A stretch of 64,000 nucleotides of DNA from Streptomyces finlayi (GCF_014216315.1 NZ_CP045702.1:2852001-2916000); one strand, 5' to 3'; numbered from the stretch's first letter, positions 49,807-58,901 are shown. The notes: generated by a model not told the origin, from the sequence alone. Numbers and translations: made by a program.

Positions 49807-50241
49807 ATGGATCTCAACGTTGTCGCCTACGTCATCTACCTGCTGATAAGCGTCGCCCTCACGGTCTGGGTCGCCCGCACACTCAGCCGCAACGGGAAGG
49901 TGTTCCTGGCCGACGTCCTGCACGGGAACGAGAAGCTGGCTGAGGCGGTCAACCACCTGCTGGTGGTCGGCTTCTACCTGGTCAACCTGGGCTTCGTGAC
50001 TCTCTACCTGAAGAACGCCGACAGCGTGACCGACGCCAGGCAGCTCTTCGAAGCACTGTCGACGAAGGTCGGCGTCGTCCTGCTGGTCCTCGGCGGGATG
50101 CACCTCGGCAACGTCTACGTACTCAACAAGATCCGCCGCCGCGGCCTGATGGAGCGCGAGCAGACCCCGCCGGTACCGCCGCAGGGCTGGACCGGGCCCG
50201 CGAACCAGGGCCCGTGGGCCGCACCGGCCGCCGGGAAGTGA
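49807..50241 (+). CDS. Integral membrane protein (144 aa)
   Basis: Three hydrophobic segments: 'VVAYVIYLLISVALTVWVAR', 'LLVVGFYLVNLGFVTLYLKN' and 'VGVVLLVLGGMHLGNVYVLN'. The Pro-rich C-terminus 'EQTPPVPPQGWTGPANQGPW' is cytoplasmic. ATG 49807 with AGGGAG upstream. First gene of an apparent operon with a DCC protein and TetR regulator, preceded by two palindromes. Function unknown. Confidence 0.8.
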   Translation: MDLNVVAYVIYLLISVALTVWVARTLSRNGKVFLADVLHGNEKLAEAVNHLLVVGFYLVNLGFVTLYLKNADSVTDARQLFEALSTKVGVVLLVLGGMHLGNVYVLNKIRRRGLMEREQTPPVPPQGWTGPANQGPWAAPAAGK

Positions 50242-50696
50242 CACCCGTGACGACCAGCGGACCGCGCACGCCGGTCGCCCGCCTCACCGTCCTCTACGAC
50301 GCCCAGTGCTCGCTCTGCGTCCACGTGCGCCACTGGCTGCTGAAGCAGCGTCAGCTCGTCCCGCTGGACCTCGTGCCGGCCGCCTCCGAGGAGGCGCGCC
50401 GGCGCTTCCCCGGGCTCGACCACGCGAGCACACTCACCGAGATCACGGTGATCGGCGACCGGGGCCAGATCTACCGCGGGACCTCGGCGTGGATCGTCTG
50501 CCTCTGGGCCCTGGCCGAGCACCGGCACCGGGCCCACTGGCTGACCACCCCGGCGGGCCGGCCCTTCGCACGGGCGACGGTGCTGGCCGCCGCGAAGTAC
50601 CGCTCGGTGACCGCGGCTCCGTGCGGCGGCCAGGGTGCGGCCTGCGAGGTTCCGGGCGGCGGAGTCCCGGTCCCGGGCAGCGGGCCGGGCGGTTAG
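50238..50696 (+). CDS. DCC-family thiol-disulfide oxidoreductase-like protein (152 aa)
   Basis: 'LTVLYDAQCSLCVHVRHWLL' has the D-x-x-C-x-x-C signature of the DCC (DUF393) family; 'PLDLVPAASEEARRRFPGLD' and 'GTSAWIVCLWALAEHR' follow. GTG 50238 overlaps the preceding stop (GTGA); GTG 50247 is possible. A thioredoxin-like redox role is inferred from the family. Coupled to the membrane protein gene. Confidence 0.85.
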   Translation: MTPVTTSGPRTPVARLTVLYDAQCSLCVHVRHWLLKQRQLVPLDLVPAASEEARRRFPGLDHASTLTEITVIGDRGQIYRGTSAWIVCLWALAEHRHRAHWLTTPAGRPFARATVLAAAKYRSVTAAPCGGQGAACEVPGGGVPVPGSGPGG

Positions 50697-50706
50697 CCTT
50701 GGGCCC

Positions 50707-51486
50707 GTGGCGAGCGACGAACAGAACAAGACGGGCGACCCGGGTGTGACGGGCATGACGGACGAGCACAGCGGGAAAAACGCAAAGCCGGTCAAGGCCC
50801 AGAAGAGCGAGCAGACCCGCACCCTCATCCTCGAAACGGCGCTCCGGCTCTTCCAGGAGCGCGGCTTCGACAAGACGACGATGCGGGCCATCGCCAAGGA
50901 GGCGGGGGTCTCCGTCGGCAACGCCTACTACTACTTCGCCAGCAAGGAACACCTCGTCCAGGGCTTCTACGACCGGATCGGCGCCGAACACAAGGCGGCG
51001 GCCCGTGAGGTCCTGGACAAGGAGACGGACCTGGAGACCCGGCTCGCCGGAGTGCTCACCGCCTGGCTGGACATCGCGGCCCCGTACCACGAGTTCGCGG
51101 CGCAGTTCTTCAAGAACGCCGCCGATCCGGAGAGCCCGCTCAGTCCCTTCTCCGCCGAATCGGAGCCGGCCCGGGAGGCGTCCATCGCGATCCACCGCGA
51201 GGTGCTGGCCGGTTCGAAGGCGAAGATCCCCGCGGAACTTGAGGACATCCTCCCCGAGCTGATGTGGCTCTCCCAGATGGGTCTCGTCCTGTACTGGGTG
51301 TTCGACCGCTCGCCGGAACGCGAGCGCAGCCGCCGCCTCGCGGGCCGCGGCGCCCGCCTCACCACCCAGGGCGTCGCGCTCGCCCGGTTCCGCGTGCTGC
51401 GGCCACTGGTCCACGAAGTGCACGAGCTGTTCACGGACTTCCTGCCGGGTATGGCCGAGACCGCCACGGCCCGCAAGAAGCCTTAG
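50707..51486 (+). CDS. TetR-family transcriptional regulator (259 aa)
   Basis: HTH at ~38-85: 'RTLILETALRLFQERGFDKT', 'TMRAIAKEAGVSVGNAYYYF', 'ASKEHLVQGFYDR'. Helical ligand/dimer domain to the end. GTG 50707 follows a TTAGCCT box by seven bases, suggesting its own leaderless promoter; ATG 50758 is an alternative. It probably represses the membrane-protein/DCC operon through the TTGAAC palindromes at 49736 and 49780. An IS4-type element begins three bases after its stop. Confidence 0.87.
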   Translation: MASDEQNKTGDPGVTGMTDEHSGKNAKPVKAQKSEQTRTLILETALRLFQERGFDKTTMRAIAKEAGVSVGNAYYYFASKEHLVQGFYDRIGAEHKAAAREVLDKETDLETRLAGVLTAWLDIAAPYHEFAAQFFKNAADPESPLSPFSAESEPAREASIAIHREVLAGSKAKIPAELEDILPELMWLSQMGLVLYWVFDRSPERERSRRLAGRGARLTTQGVALARFRVLRPLVHEVHELFTDFLPGMAETATARKKP

Positions 51487-51615
51487 GTCCAATGCCGTTC
51501 GGTTAGGGGTTCGGTCAGCGGCGCAAACTCTCGGCGTTTCGGCTGGTGATACGGGTGCAGCCCCTGTAGTGGTTCTCGGGTCCGCCAAGACTCGTGTTCC
51601 TCCACAAGGGCTGCA

Positions 51616-51939
51616 GTGTCTGATTCTGTCATTACGCATGCCCCCGGTGTCTTTGCCGTGGGGCACTTGGGCGAGTTGACCCAGGTTGTCCCGTTCGATC
51701 TCGTCGACGAGGCACTCGCATCCGCAGGTGGTCTGCAGCAGCGGGTTCGACGGCTGCCGTCGCGGGTGGTGGTCTACCTCCTGCTCGCAGGCGCACTGTT
51801 CACCGGGCTCGGCTGGACCGGGATCTGGTCCCGGCTGACCGCCTCACTGCCCGCACCGCTGCCCGTGCCAGCGGGTTCATCGATCACGGCCGCGATGCGA
51901 CGGGTCGGCCCCAAACCATTGAAAGCACTGTTCGCCGAG
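51616..51939 (+). pseudogene. IS4 transposase, N-terminal part
   Basis: 'MSDSVITHAPGVFAVGHLGE', 'VPFDLVDEALASAGGLQQRV', 'LPSRVVVYLLLAGALFTGLG' and 'MRRVGPKPLKALFAE', the IS4 N-terminal domain. It stops at the intron junction (TAG formed at 51940). Continues after the intron near 53863. Confidence 0.85.
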
Positions 51940-53862
51940 TAGCCGGAGGGAATCTCACCCTCCGGCTCTCACAGAACCGTGCGTAACAGTCTCCCGTTAC
52001 ACGGCTCTTGTCGCTCTGATCGTCAGACCGTCACGGCGGTGGGGGTGATGCGCCAGTGCGCGAACATGCGGGGGTATCGCTGAGCGATCTCCTGCATCTT
52101 CGCGATGGCCTTCCGCTTGGCCGCGAGCCGTTTGTACTTCTGGCGGATCCAGCGCACCAGGTAGGCGTTGATGCGCATCACGAAGGGGATCAGCTCCCAG
52201 GGCCTGAAGCGGCTGTAGTAGTTGATCCAGCCCGCCACCACAGGATTGATCCTGCGGGCGAGCTCGCGGAAGGACAGATCTGAGCGGGTGTGCAGTCGCC
52301 AGGACCGTAGCTCCCGCCCCATCCTCTTCAGGGCGTCGTTGCTGACCGCCGGATCGAACCCGAGGAACAAGTTCCCGTGTCGACTCCGGTTCTTCCTGGC
52401 GCGGAACGTGTACCCAAGGAAGGTGAACGCCGTGTGCTCGTGCGAGCCGCGGCGGCTGCCGTCCTTGCAGTAGATGATCCGGGTCTTGTCCGGGTGCAGC
52501 CGCAACCCGACTTCGGCCATCCTGTCCGTGAGCGCGGCCAGCACCTGGCGTGCCTGGCGCTCAGTGACGCAGTGCAGCACTGCATCGTCCGCATAGCGTT
52601 CGAACCAGACGGACGGAAACTCCCGAACCATCCAGGCATCGAACGCATAGTGCAGGAACAGGTTCGCCAGGACGGGAGACACCGGCGCGCCCTGAGGCGT
52701 CCCGCACTCCCGCTCCAGCAGCAAGCCGCTGGGCAGTTGAAGCGGCGCACGAAGCCACCGATCAACATACAACTTCACCCAAACGGCGTCGGTGTGCGCT
52801 TCCACAGCCTTGACCAGCAGGTCCCAGGGCACGCTGTCAAAGAACTTGGCGATGTCGAACTCCACCACCCAGTCCCGCTTCCAGCAACGCTCCCGGCATT
52901 TTCCCACCGCGTCCAAAGCTGACCGTCCGGGCCGATATCCGAAACTGTCCGGATGGAAAATTGGCTCCACCCTTCGCATCAGATGCCGGGCGACCACGGT
53001 CTGTGCCACACGGTCGGCGACAGCGGGAATGCCAAGCATTCTCACACCACCATGCGGCTTAGGAATGGCCACCGCACGCACCGGAGGAGGAAAATAGGAG
53101 CCCGACGACATCCGATTCCAGATCTTGTAAAGATTGTTCTTCAGATCCTTCTCGAAGTCCGCGATACTCTGCCCATCCACCCCAGGCGCGCCTTTATTCG
53201 CCCTGACTTCCTCCCACGCTTCCCTGACTTCCCACTTCGAAATATCAAACGACTTGGTCGATGACTTCAACTGGCCCATCGGACTCCTCCCGGACAGCGT
53301 CCGGTTGATGCGATCAACACAGTCACGAACGACCCGGCCCCTTCACTCCACCCCCGTTACAGGGGCTTCACCGCTACTACGAACCGGTCCGCCGGCCTGC
53401 CCCGCCTCGGTACTCGACCCCTCACAGTTGCTGCTGCTTGGGGCACTCCCTCTCGCCAGCCGCCACGCGGCCGGCAGTATCGGGGCACGCCTTCTCCTGT
53501 TCCATACGGAAGCCGCAGACCGGACTCACGTCGCCTACATGCCGGACACCACCTGGCCAATAAACGGGCACCCGCCAGGCTCATCCCAGAGTTCAGGTCA
53601 CACCCCGGTTTCGATGTCATCTGTTTTGTTTTCGACACGTCAGCAGCGATTCACTTACGTTCGTCTTCCCGGTCCCCACCTGACGTCTCTTACGACGCCT
53701 TTTCCTCATCGCTCACCACGACGGTCTTCAGCCAACGCAGCATGAGGCGGTTTGAAGCCTCCCCCCGCAGGGCGGCTCCGAAGGGCCATACACCTTCATC
53801 TCCCGTACAGCACCATTTTCCGAAGTGGCCCTATAACCAACTCCCTTTCATGTTCAGGACAC
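51939..53862 (-). mobile_element. Group II intron, antisense to the transposase
   Basis: 3' end: domain V at 51974-52007 (reverse strand, 34 nt, starts GAGCCGTGTAACGGGAGACT and ends ACGGTTC). Domain VI is a 10-bp stem at 51941-51967, ending GGCTAC. The 5' end is probably GTGTCC at 53857-53862. Between lies a reverse-transcriptase gene; 53280-53862 should be ribozyme domains I-III. Boundaries are approximate to a few bases. Because it lies antisense to the transposase, splicing cannot repair that mRNA. Confidence 0.82.
52023..53279 (-). CDS. ltrA: Group II intron reverse transcriptase/maturase (418 aa)
   Basis: RT domains 0-7: 'WEEVRANKGAPGVDGQSIAD', 'PPPVRAVAIPKPHGGVRMLG', 'DSFGYRPGRSALDAVGKCRE', 'VVEFDIAKFFDSVPWDLLVK', 'GTPQGAPVSPVLANLFLHYA' and the catalytic 'FERYADDAVLHCV'. 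The maturase X domain (GIIM) is 'SDLSFRELARRINPVVAGWI' to 'NYYSRFRPWELI'. The protein ends soon after, with no HNH endonuclease. Complete and probably active for retrohoming by an endonuclease-independent route. Confidence 0.92.
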   Translation of the reverse strand: MGQLKSSTKSFDISKWEVREAWEEVRANKGAPGVDGQSIADFEKDLKNNLYKIWNRMSSGSYFPPPVRAVAIPKPHGGVRMLGIPAVADRVAQTVVARHLMRRVEPIFHPDSFGYRPGRSALDAVGKCRERCWKRDWVVEFDIAKFFDSVPWDLLVKAVEAHTDAVWVKLYVDRWLRAPLQLPSGLLLERECGTPQGAPVSPVLANLFLHYAFDAWMVREFPSVWFERYADDAVLHCVTERQARQVLAALTDRMAEVGLRLHPDKTRIIYCKDGSRRGSHEHTAFTFLGYTFRARKNRSRHGNLFLGFDPAVSNDALKRMGRELRSWRLHTRSDLSFRELARRINPVVAGWINYYSRFRPWELIPFVMRINAYLVRWIRQKYKRLAAKRKAIAKMQEIAQRYPRMFAHWRITPTAVTV

Positions 53863-54947
53863 AAGACCTGGTCAAAGGCCCCGCAGCGGTGACCGCGACA
53901 CAGACGACACGGTTCGCGGGCAGGCTGGTCGTCGCGATCGACGGAACCCAGCTCGCCCTGCCGGACACACCCGCGAACCTCGCGGTGTTCCCCAAGGCGA
54001 AGGCAGGACAGAACGGGCCGTCCGGATACCCGATGCTGCGCCTGGTCACGCTGGTGGCCTGCGGGACCCGAACCCTCATGGACGCCGTCTTCGGCACCGA
54101 CGCGACCGGCGAGCTGACCTACGCCCGAGACCTGATCACCACCGCGGGCACGACCGGAGCACTACGGCCCGGGACGCTGCTTCTGGGTGACCGGAACTTC
54201 TCAGCCACCGCCTTCGTGCGCACGGTCGCGTCCACGGGCGCGGACTTCCTCATCCGCGCCAAGACCCACAGCACCGCGCTCAAGCTGCCGATCCTGCGTC
54301 GTCTGCCCGACGGAACGTTCCTGTCCCGCATAGGCGAAGTCACCGTCCGCGTCATCGACGCCACCATCACCCTCGCCCCCACCGACGGCGCCGACAAGCG
54401 TCCCGCCACCCACAGCACCTACCGGCTCGTCACCAGTCTGCTCGACCCCGACGAGGCACCCGCCACCGCTCTGGTCAGGCTCTACCGCGAACGCTGGGAG
54501 ATCGAGACCAGCTACTGCGAGCTGAAATCGACCATCCTCGGCGGCAGAGTCCTGCGCGGCCGCTACCCGGCAGCCGTCACCCAGGAAACCTGGGCGCTTC
54601 TGGTCGCCTACCAGGCACTACGCACCGCGATGAGCGACGCCGTCCTGCACCGGCCCAACATCGACCCCGACCGCACCGCATTCACCATCGCGCTGAACAC
54701 GGCACGTGACCAGATCATCCGTGCCGCCGGCATCATCCCCCACACCAGGATCGACCTCGTCGGCCGGATCGGCACCGCCATACTCAACGGCCTCCTACCC
54801 GCCCGCCGAGACCGGTCCCGGCCCCGCGTGAAGAAACGAGCGATCAGCTCCAAGTACCGCGCCGTCGGCCGCAACATCGACCACCGCACCCACAGGACCA
54901 CCGTCCACATCGAGATCAACGCATTGCCAAGCCCACCGGACGGCTAA
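53863..54947 (+). pseudogene. IS4 transposase, C-terminal catalytic part
   Basis: 'DLVKGPAAVTATQTTRFAGR' then the DDE domain: 'LVVAIDGTQLALPDTPANLA', 'LRPGTLLLGDRNFSATAF' and 'LVRLYRERWEIETSYCELKS' with D, D, E. C-terminal 'TLNTARDQIIRAAGII'-like part and a basic tail to 54947. Codons before ~53860 in the same frame are intron-derived. Intact triad, but the gene is split, so not functional in cis. Confidence 0.85.
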
Positions 54948-54963
54948 CCGAACGGCATTGGAC

Positions 54964-55129
54964 CTAGGTCCTGTCTGGAGTTCCAGCGCGGGAGAAGGAG
55001 CGGCGTCCGGTGCCGTCGAATCCAAGGCGGAGGAGGGAGCGATGGCGGAGCCCTCGCGACTGACGACAACGCCGGAGGCGGCGGTGCCGGACGCCGCGAC
55101 GCCGCGGGGGAACTCCAGACAGGACCTAG
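54964..55129. mobile_element. 166-bp MITE-like element with 21-bp inverted repeats
   Basis: Perfect terminal repeats at 54964-54984 and 55109-55129 (inner part AGGTCCTGTCTGGAGTTCC) around ~124 bp of GC-rich DNA without a gene. It abuts the IS4-type element, whose right target copy overlaps its first bases. Short size, perfect ends and lack of coding suggest a non-autonomous element or a structured repeat. Confidence 0.68.
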
Positions 55130-55141
55130 CCTGCCGGGTCA

Positions 55142-55192
55142 CGCGGAGCGGCCCCGTACCTTTCCACGAGGAAGGTACGGGGCCGCTCCGCG
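55142..55192. terminator. Long hairpin terminator of the ABC binding-protein gene
   Basis: A 21-bp perfect stem (outer part CGCGGAGCGGCCCCGTACC) with a short loop, 10 bp beyond the stop at 55203. Confidence 0.86.
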
Positions 55193-55202
55193 AACGGGCC
55201 GC

Positions 55203-56756
55203 TCAGATCCAGTTCAGTTCCCACAGGCGCCAGATGCCGGTGCCGTCCGAGAGGTACTGCGAACCGGACACGTCCGTCTTGCTGACGACGTAGTCCTTCT
55301 TCTGCCACAGCGGAACGAGCGGCACGTCCTCGCCGACCAGCGCCTGGAGCTCCTTGAAGTCCGACGAGGTGCGGCTGCGGTCGCTGTACTGGAGCGTCGA
55401 GGCGATCAGCGAGTCCATCCGCTTGCTGGCGTAGCCGTTGTGGAGGCTGTTCTGGCGGCCGACCAGCGGCTGGCTGAAGGTGTCGGGGTCCGGGTAGTCG
55501 GGGAGCCAGCCGACGGTGTACGCGTCGTACTTGCCCGCCGCGTACCCCTTCTGGAAGTCCTCCCACGCCACGGCCTTCACCGAGACCTTGAACAGGCCGT
55601 CCTTCTCCAGCTGGCGGCGCAGCTCCGCGGTCTCCTTGGTGTAGGAGGCGTCGGCGCGGTAGGCGAAGTCGATGTTCAGCGGCGTCTGCACGCCTGCTTC
55701 GGCCATCAGCTGCTTCGCACGCTTGGCGTCGGGCTGCGGGTACGCGTCGAAGAACGGGGTGCTGTGCCCGATGTAGCCCTGCGGGATCAGCGAGTAGAGC
55801 GGTTCGACGGTGCTCTTGTACACGTCGGTCACCAGCGGGCCGCGGTCGATGATCGACGCGATGGCCTGGCGGACCTTCTTGTTCGCCAGCGGGCCGCCCT
55901 CACGGACGTTGAAGACGAGGTTGCGGATCTCCGCGCTGTCCGCCTCGGTGACACGCAGTTCGGGGTCGGCCGGGTTCAGCTCGGCGAGCCTGGCGGGCGG
56001 CAGCTGACGGTGCGTGATGTCCAGCACCGAGGCGTTCCACGCCGTCAGGAGCTCTTCGGACCCCTCGTAGTAGCGGATGGTGATCGGCACGCCGCTCTTC
56101 TTCAGCGCGCCCTTGTACTTGGGGTTGGGTGCCAGCTCGGCAGTCGCGCCGGGTTCGAACGCCTTGAGGACGTAGGGCCCCGAACCATCGACCTGGTTCC
56201 CCGTGCGCAGCCTGTCGTCCGGGTACTGCTCGCGGTCGACGATCGAGCCGGCACCGGTGGCCAGCTTCTGCGGGAACGTCGCGTCGCGCGCGCTCAGGTT
56301 GAAGGTGACGGTCCGGTCCTCGGCCACGATCGACTTGAGGGTCGGGAAGAGCACCGACGGACCGACGTCCTCCTTGATCCTGAGCATCCGCTCGAAGGAG
56401 TACTCGACGTCCTTCGCCGTGATCTTCCGGCCGTTGGAGAACGTCAGGTCGTCGCGGAGCTCGCACTGGTACGTCTGGAGCTTCTGCCCGATGAAGCCGC
56501 AGCTCTCGGCGGCGTCGGGCTCCGGCACGATCGCACCGGACTTGAACGTCATGAGGGACTGGTACAGGTTGCTGTAGATCGCCCAGGAACCCGCGTCGTA
56601 AGCGCCCGCCGGGTCCAGGGAGGTGACCGCGTCCGTCGTACCGACGGAGATGGGGTCGTCCTTCACCTCGTCCGAGGGAAGCAGTTGCCAGGCGCCGACG
56701 CCTGCGATGACCAATACCGCGAGTATCGCGAGAATCCGTACCCGGACCGACCGCAT
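55203..56756 (-). CDS. ABC transporter substrate-binding protein, peptide/solute family 5 (517 aa)
   Basis: SBP_bac_5 signatures: 'ISVGTTDAVTSLDPAGAYDA', 'ITAKDVEYSFERMLRIKEDV', 'NPKYKGALKK', 'VRQAIASIIDRGPLVTDVYK', 'AKQLMAEAGV', 'VGWLPDYPDPDTFSQPLVGR'. The N-terminus 'VRILAILAVLVIAGVGAWQL' is a signal or anchor without a lipobox Cys, which is unusual for the family. ATG 56756 with GGGAGAG upstream. No permease or ATPase genes are adjacent, so it may serve a transporter encoded elsewhere. Binds oligopeptides or similar outside the membrane. Confidence 0.88.
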   Translation of the reverse strand: MRSVRVRILAILAVLVIAGVGAWQLLPSDEVKDDPISVGTTDAVTSLDPAGAYDAGSWAIYSNLYQSLMTFKSGAIVPEPDAAESCGFIGQKLQTYQCELRDDLTFSNGRKITAKDVEYSFERMLRIKEDVGPSVLFPTLKSIVAEDRTVTFNLSARDATFPQKLATGAGSIVDREQYPDDRLRTGNQVDGSGPYVLKAFEPGATAELAPNPKYKGALKKSGVPITIRYYEGSEELLTAWNASVLDITHRQLPPARLAELNPADPELRVTEADSAEIRNLVFNVREGGPLANKKVRQAIASIIDRGPLVTDVYKSTVEPLYSLIPQGYIGHSTPFFDAYPQPDAKRAKQLMAEAGVQTPLNIDFAYRADASYTKETAELRRQLEKDGLFKVSVKAVAWEDFQKGYAAGKYDAYTVGWLPDYPDPDTFSQPLVGRQNSLHNGYASKRMDSLIASTLQYSDRSRTSSDFKELQALVGEDVPLVPLWQKKDYVVSKTDVSGSQYLSDGTGIWRLWELNWI

Positions 56757-57001
56757 TGCCGTGCTCTCCCTTACCAGCCCCACCTCGGCAGATGCACAGA
56801 GACGCGCACATCACCGCATGTTTCGTGCATACCTAATCACACGATTTTCACATCTGGAAGAGTAAATCGGACACTCACAGGCTTTTGTTCGGCACTTGAA
56901 ACCAGGCAGGTCCGAAATGGCTGAATTAACTGCTTCCGTCAGGAGATTTCGTCGCTGGCTGTAATGATCCTGTGCGTTTTTCATGCCCATGGGGGCGGGA
57001 G

Positions 57002-58396
57002 CTACGCCTGCCGGGAAGCGAGCTCCACGACGGTGATGTCGGACTGCGCGCCCACCCGCACGGGGGGACCCCAGGCTCCCGCGCCGCGCGAGACGTAGAG
57101 CTGGGTGTCGCCGTAGCGTTCGAGCCCGGCGACCGTCGGATTGGCCAGCCCGGCAAGGAAGTTGCCGGGCCAGAGCTGACCGCCGTGGGTGTGCCCGGAG
57201 AGCTGGAGGTCGACGCCGTAATCGACGGCGTCGTGGATGACGACGGGCTGATGTGCGAGGAGGACGGAGGCGCGGCTGCGGTCCCGGTCGCCGAGTGCGC
57301 GTACGAAGTCGGGACCCTCGCCCTCGCTCTCCCCCGCGACGTCGTTGACGCCGGCGAGGTCGAAGCCGTCGATCTCGACCCGGGCGTTCTCCAGCGGGCG
57401 CAGGCCCAGCTCCCGTACGTGGTCCACCCATTGGGCGGCACCGGAGAAGTACTCGTGGTTCCCGGTGACGAAGTAGCTGCCGTGACGGGCCCGAAGCCCG
57501 GCCAGCGGCTCGGCGGCGGTGCCGAGATCGGCGACGGAACCGTCGACGAGGTCCCCGACGACAGCGATCAGATCCGGCCGCGTCCGGTTGATCGTGTCGA
57601 CGATCCGGCGGGTGTGGGCGCGCCCGAGGATGGGCCCGATATGGATGTCGCTGACGACGGCGACGCGGTAACCGTGCGCGGAGCGCGGCAGCTTGGCGAT
57701 AGGTACGGTGACCCGCTCGACCCGGGGGCCGCGCAGCACGCCATAGGTGCCGTAACCGACGGTGCCGAGCCCGGCGACCGCGGCCGCGCCGCCGACCGCC
57801 CTGGCGACGAACAGCCGCCGCGAAGGCAGCGCGAGGGAGGGCGCGGCGGTGGGTCCGGGGGCGGCGGGTCCGGGGGCGGTGCGTTCGGTGACGGTGCGTT
57901 CGGGTGTGGGGCCCGCGTCGGCCGCCGCGTCGCGCTCGGCAGCCGGTGACGGCCGGGCGGGCGCACCCGACGGGACCAGTACGTCGTTACGGTCCTTGGC
58001 ATCGGTACGCGGCTCGGTGCCCACGTCCGCACGCACCGCGGGCGCCGGCTGCCGCGCCGCGGCCGCGGCGCGGTCCCGGTGGGCGAGCACCCGGCGCAGG
58101 ACGGGCCGTACGGCCTCACCCACCAGCAGAGCGAGCGTCAGGTACAGCAGCGACGCCAGCCACAGGAAGCCCGGCCAGGCCAGCACCTGCTGGAGCCGGA
58201 AGGGAGCACCCGCACGGCCGGAGACCATCGCCCCGACGGACAGCAGCGGCAGGACGAACGCCGCCACGGTGCCAGCCCTGCGCAGCGCGCTGCCCGGTGC
58301 CGTCGTGTCACCGACGAGACGCCGCCACAGATAGCGGTGCACGCCCGCGAGCAGCGTCACCACCGCGACGGCCACCAGCACGAAGACCACTACCAC
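57002..58396 (-). CDS. Membrane metallophosphoesterase (464 aa)
   Basis: About four N-terminal membrane segments ('VVVFVLVAVAVVTLLAGVHR', 'GTVAAFVLPLLSVGAMVSGR', 'GFLWLASLLYLTLALLVGEA'), then a low-complexity Pro/Ala linker (~115-195), another hydrophobic stretch, and a calcineurin-like domain: 'VAVVSDIHIGPILG', 'AVVGDLVDG', 'FVTGNHEYFSG', 'ILLAHQP'-type 'VLLAHQPVVIHD' and 'LQLSGHTHGGQLWPGNF'. All metal-binding motifs are present. YkuE/YaeI-like; members act on lipid-linked or nucleotide substrates near the membrane. Substrate unknown. Confidence 0.87.
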   Translation of the reverse strand: MVVVFVLVAVAVVTLLAGVHRYLWRRLVGDTTAPGSALRRAGTVAAFVLPLLSVGAMVSGRAGAPFRLQQVLAWPGFLWLASLLYLTLALLVGEAVRPVLRRVLAHRDRAAAAARQPAPAVRADVGTEPRTDAKDRNDVLVPSGAPARPSPAAERDAAADAGPTPERTVTERTAPGPAAPGPTAAPSLALPSRRLFVARAVGGAAAVAGLGTVGYGTYGVLRGPRVERVTVPIAKLPRSAHGYRVAVVSDIHIGPILGRAHTRRIVDTINRTRPDLIAVVGDLVDGSVADLGTAAEPLAGLRARHGSYFVTGNHEYFSGAAQWVDHVRELGLRPLENARVEIDGFDLAGVNDVAGESEGEGPDFVRALGDRDRSRASVLLAHQPVVIHDAVDYGVDLQLSGHTHGGQLWPGNFLAGLANPTVAGLERYGDTQLYVSRGAGAWGPPVRVGAQSDITVVELASRQA

Positions 58397-58498
58397 TTGC
58401 GCTCCCCCACACCTGCGTCGGCCGGCACCCGCTCGGGCCCCGGCTTGTCCTTCGTCCCCCGGCTCGACGGGCCCGGCCGGCTGCCCGGCCCGGGCCCG

Positions 58499-58744
58499 TC
58501 AGGTGCGCTCTGCGCGCAAAGCCCTGACGCCACGCAACCCGATCACGCCGACTGCCGTCCCCAGAAGAAACGACGCGATGGCGAGCAGCAGATGTACCCA
58601 GAAGTACGCCGTGGGGTCGCCCGCGTCGTCGAACGCGAGCCCGCTGCCGTCCTCCCAGAGATTCCTGGCGAAAGTGATCCAGATGAACCAGCTCCACACC
58701 CCGAAGGCGAGCAGGAACCAGGAGACGGGGCGGCTGAGCTTCAT
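58499..58744 (-). CDS. Small integral membrane protein containing a phiBT1-attB-like site (81 aa)
   Basis: 'MKLSRPVSWFLLAFGVWSWF' with 'IWITFARNLWED', then 'AYFWVHLLLAIASFLLGTAV' and 'GVIGLRGVRALRAERT': two membrane segments, positive C-terminus. By size and position upstream of the carboxypeptidase gene it corresponds to S. coelicolor SCO4848, the known phage phiBT1 integration target. The stretch at about 58655-58695 (GCGAAAGTGATCCAGATGA) resembles the attB core as remembered. The gene is intact, so the site is empty. Function unknown. Confidence 0.8.
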   Translation of the reverse strand: MKLSRPVSWFLLAFGVWSWFIWITFARNLWEDGSGLAFDDAGDPTAYFWVHLLLAIASFLLGTAVGVIGLRGVRALRAERT

Positions 58745-58901
58745 GGATTCAGTATCGCCTCCGTCGGCCGGACGGCTCGGCCGGGGTGGGGACCGCGAGG
58801 AGGGACCGGCCGGTGGGCCGGGTGGGCTGTCCCGGCGAGATGCCCGGCGGGTCAGAGCATCCGGGTCCCCATCCACACCTTCGCCCTGTACGTTTTTGAC
58901 C

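Larger units (their letters stand above)
51490..54960. mobile_element. IS4-family element carrying a group II intron, 3471 bp
   Basis: Perfect 17-bp terminal inverted repeats CAATGCCGTTCGGTTAG (51490-51506; complement at 54944-54960). The flanking 10-mers GCCTTAGGTC and GACCTAGGTC agree at 8 of 10, an aged target duplication. The transposase frame is split by a ~1.92 kb group II intron in the opposite orientation. Without the intron it would be ~1.55 kb. It inserted between the tetR stop and a MITE-like element. Confidence 0.88.

Noticed and set aside
53357..53741. Small frames between the intron RT gene and the transposase C-terminus
   Set aside because: They lie in the expected ribozyme part of the group II intron and have no coding features.
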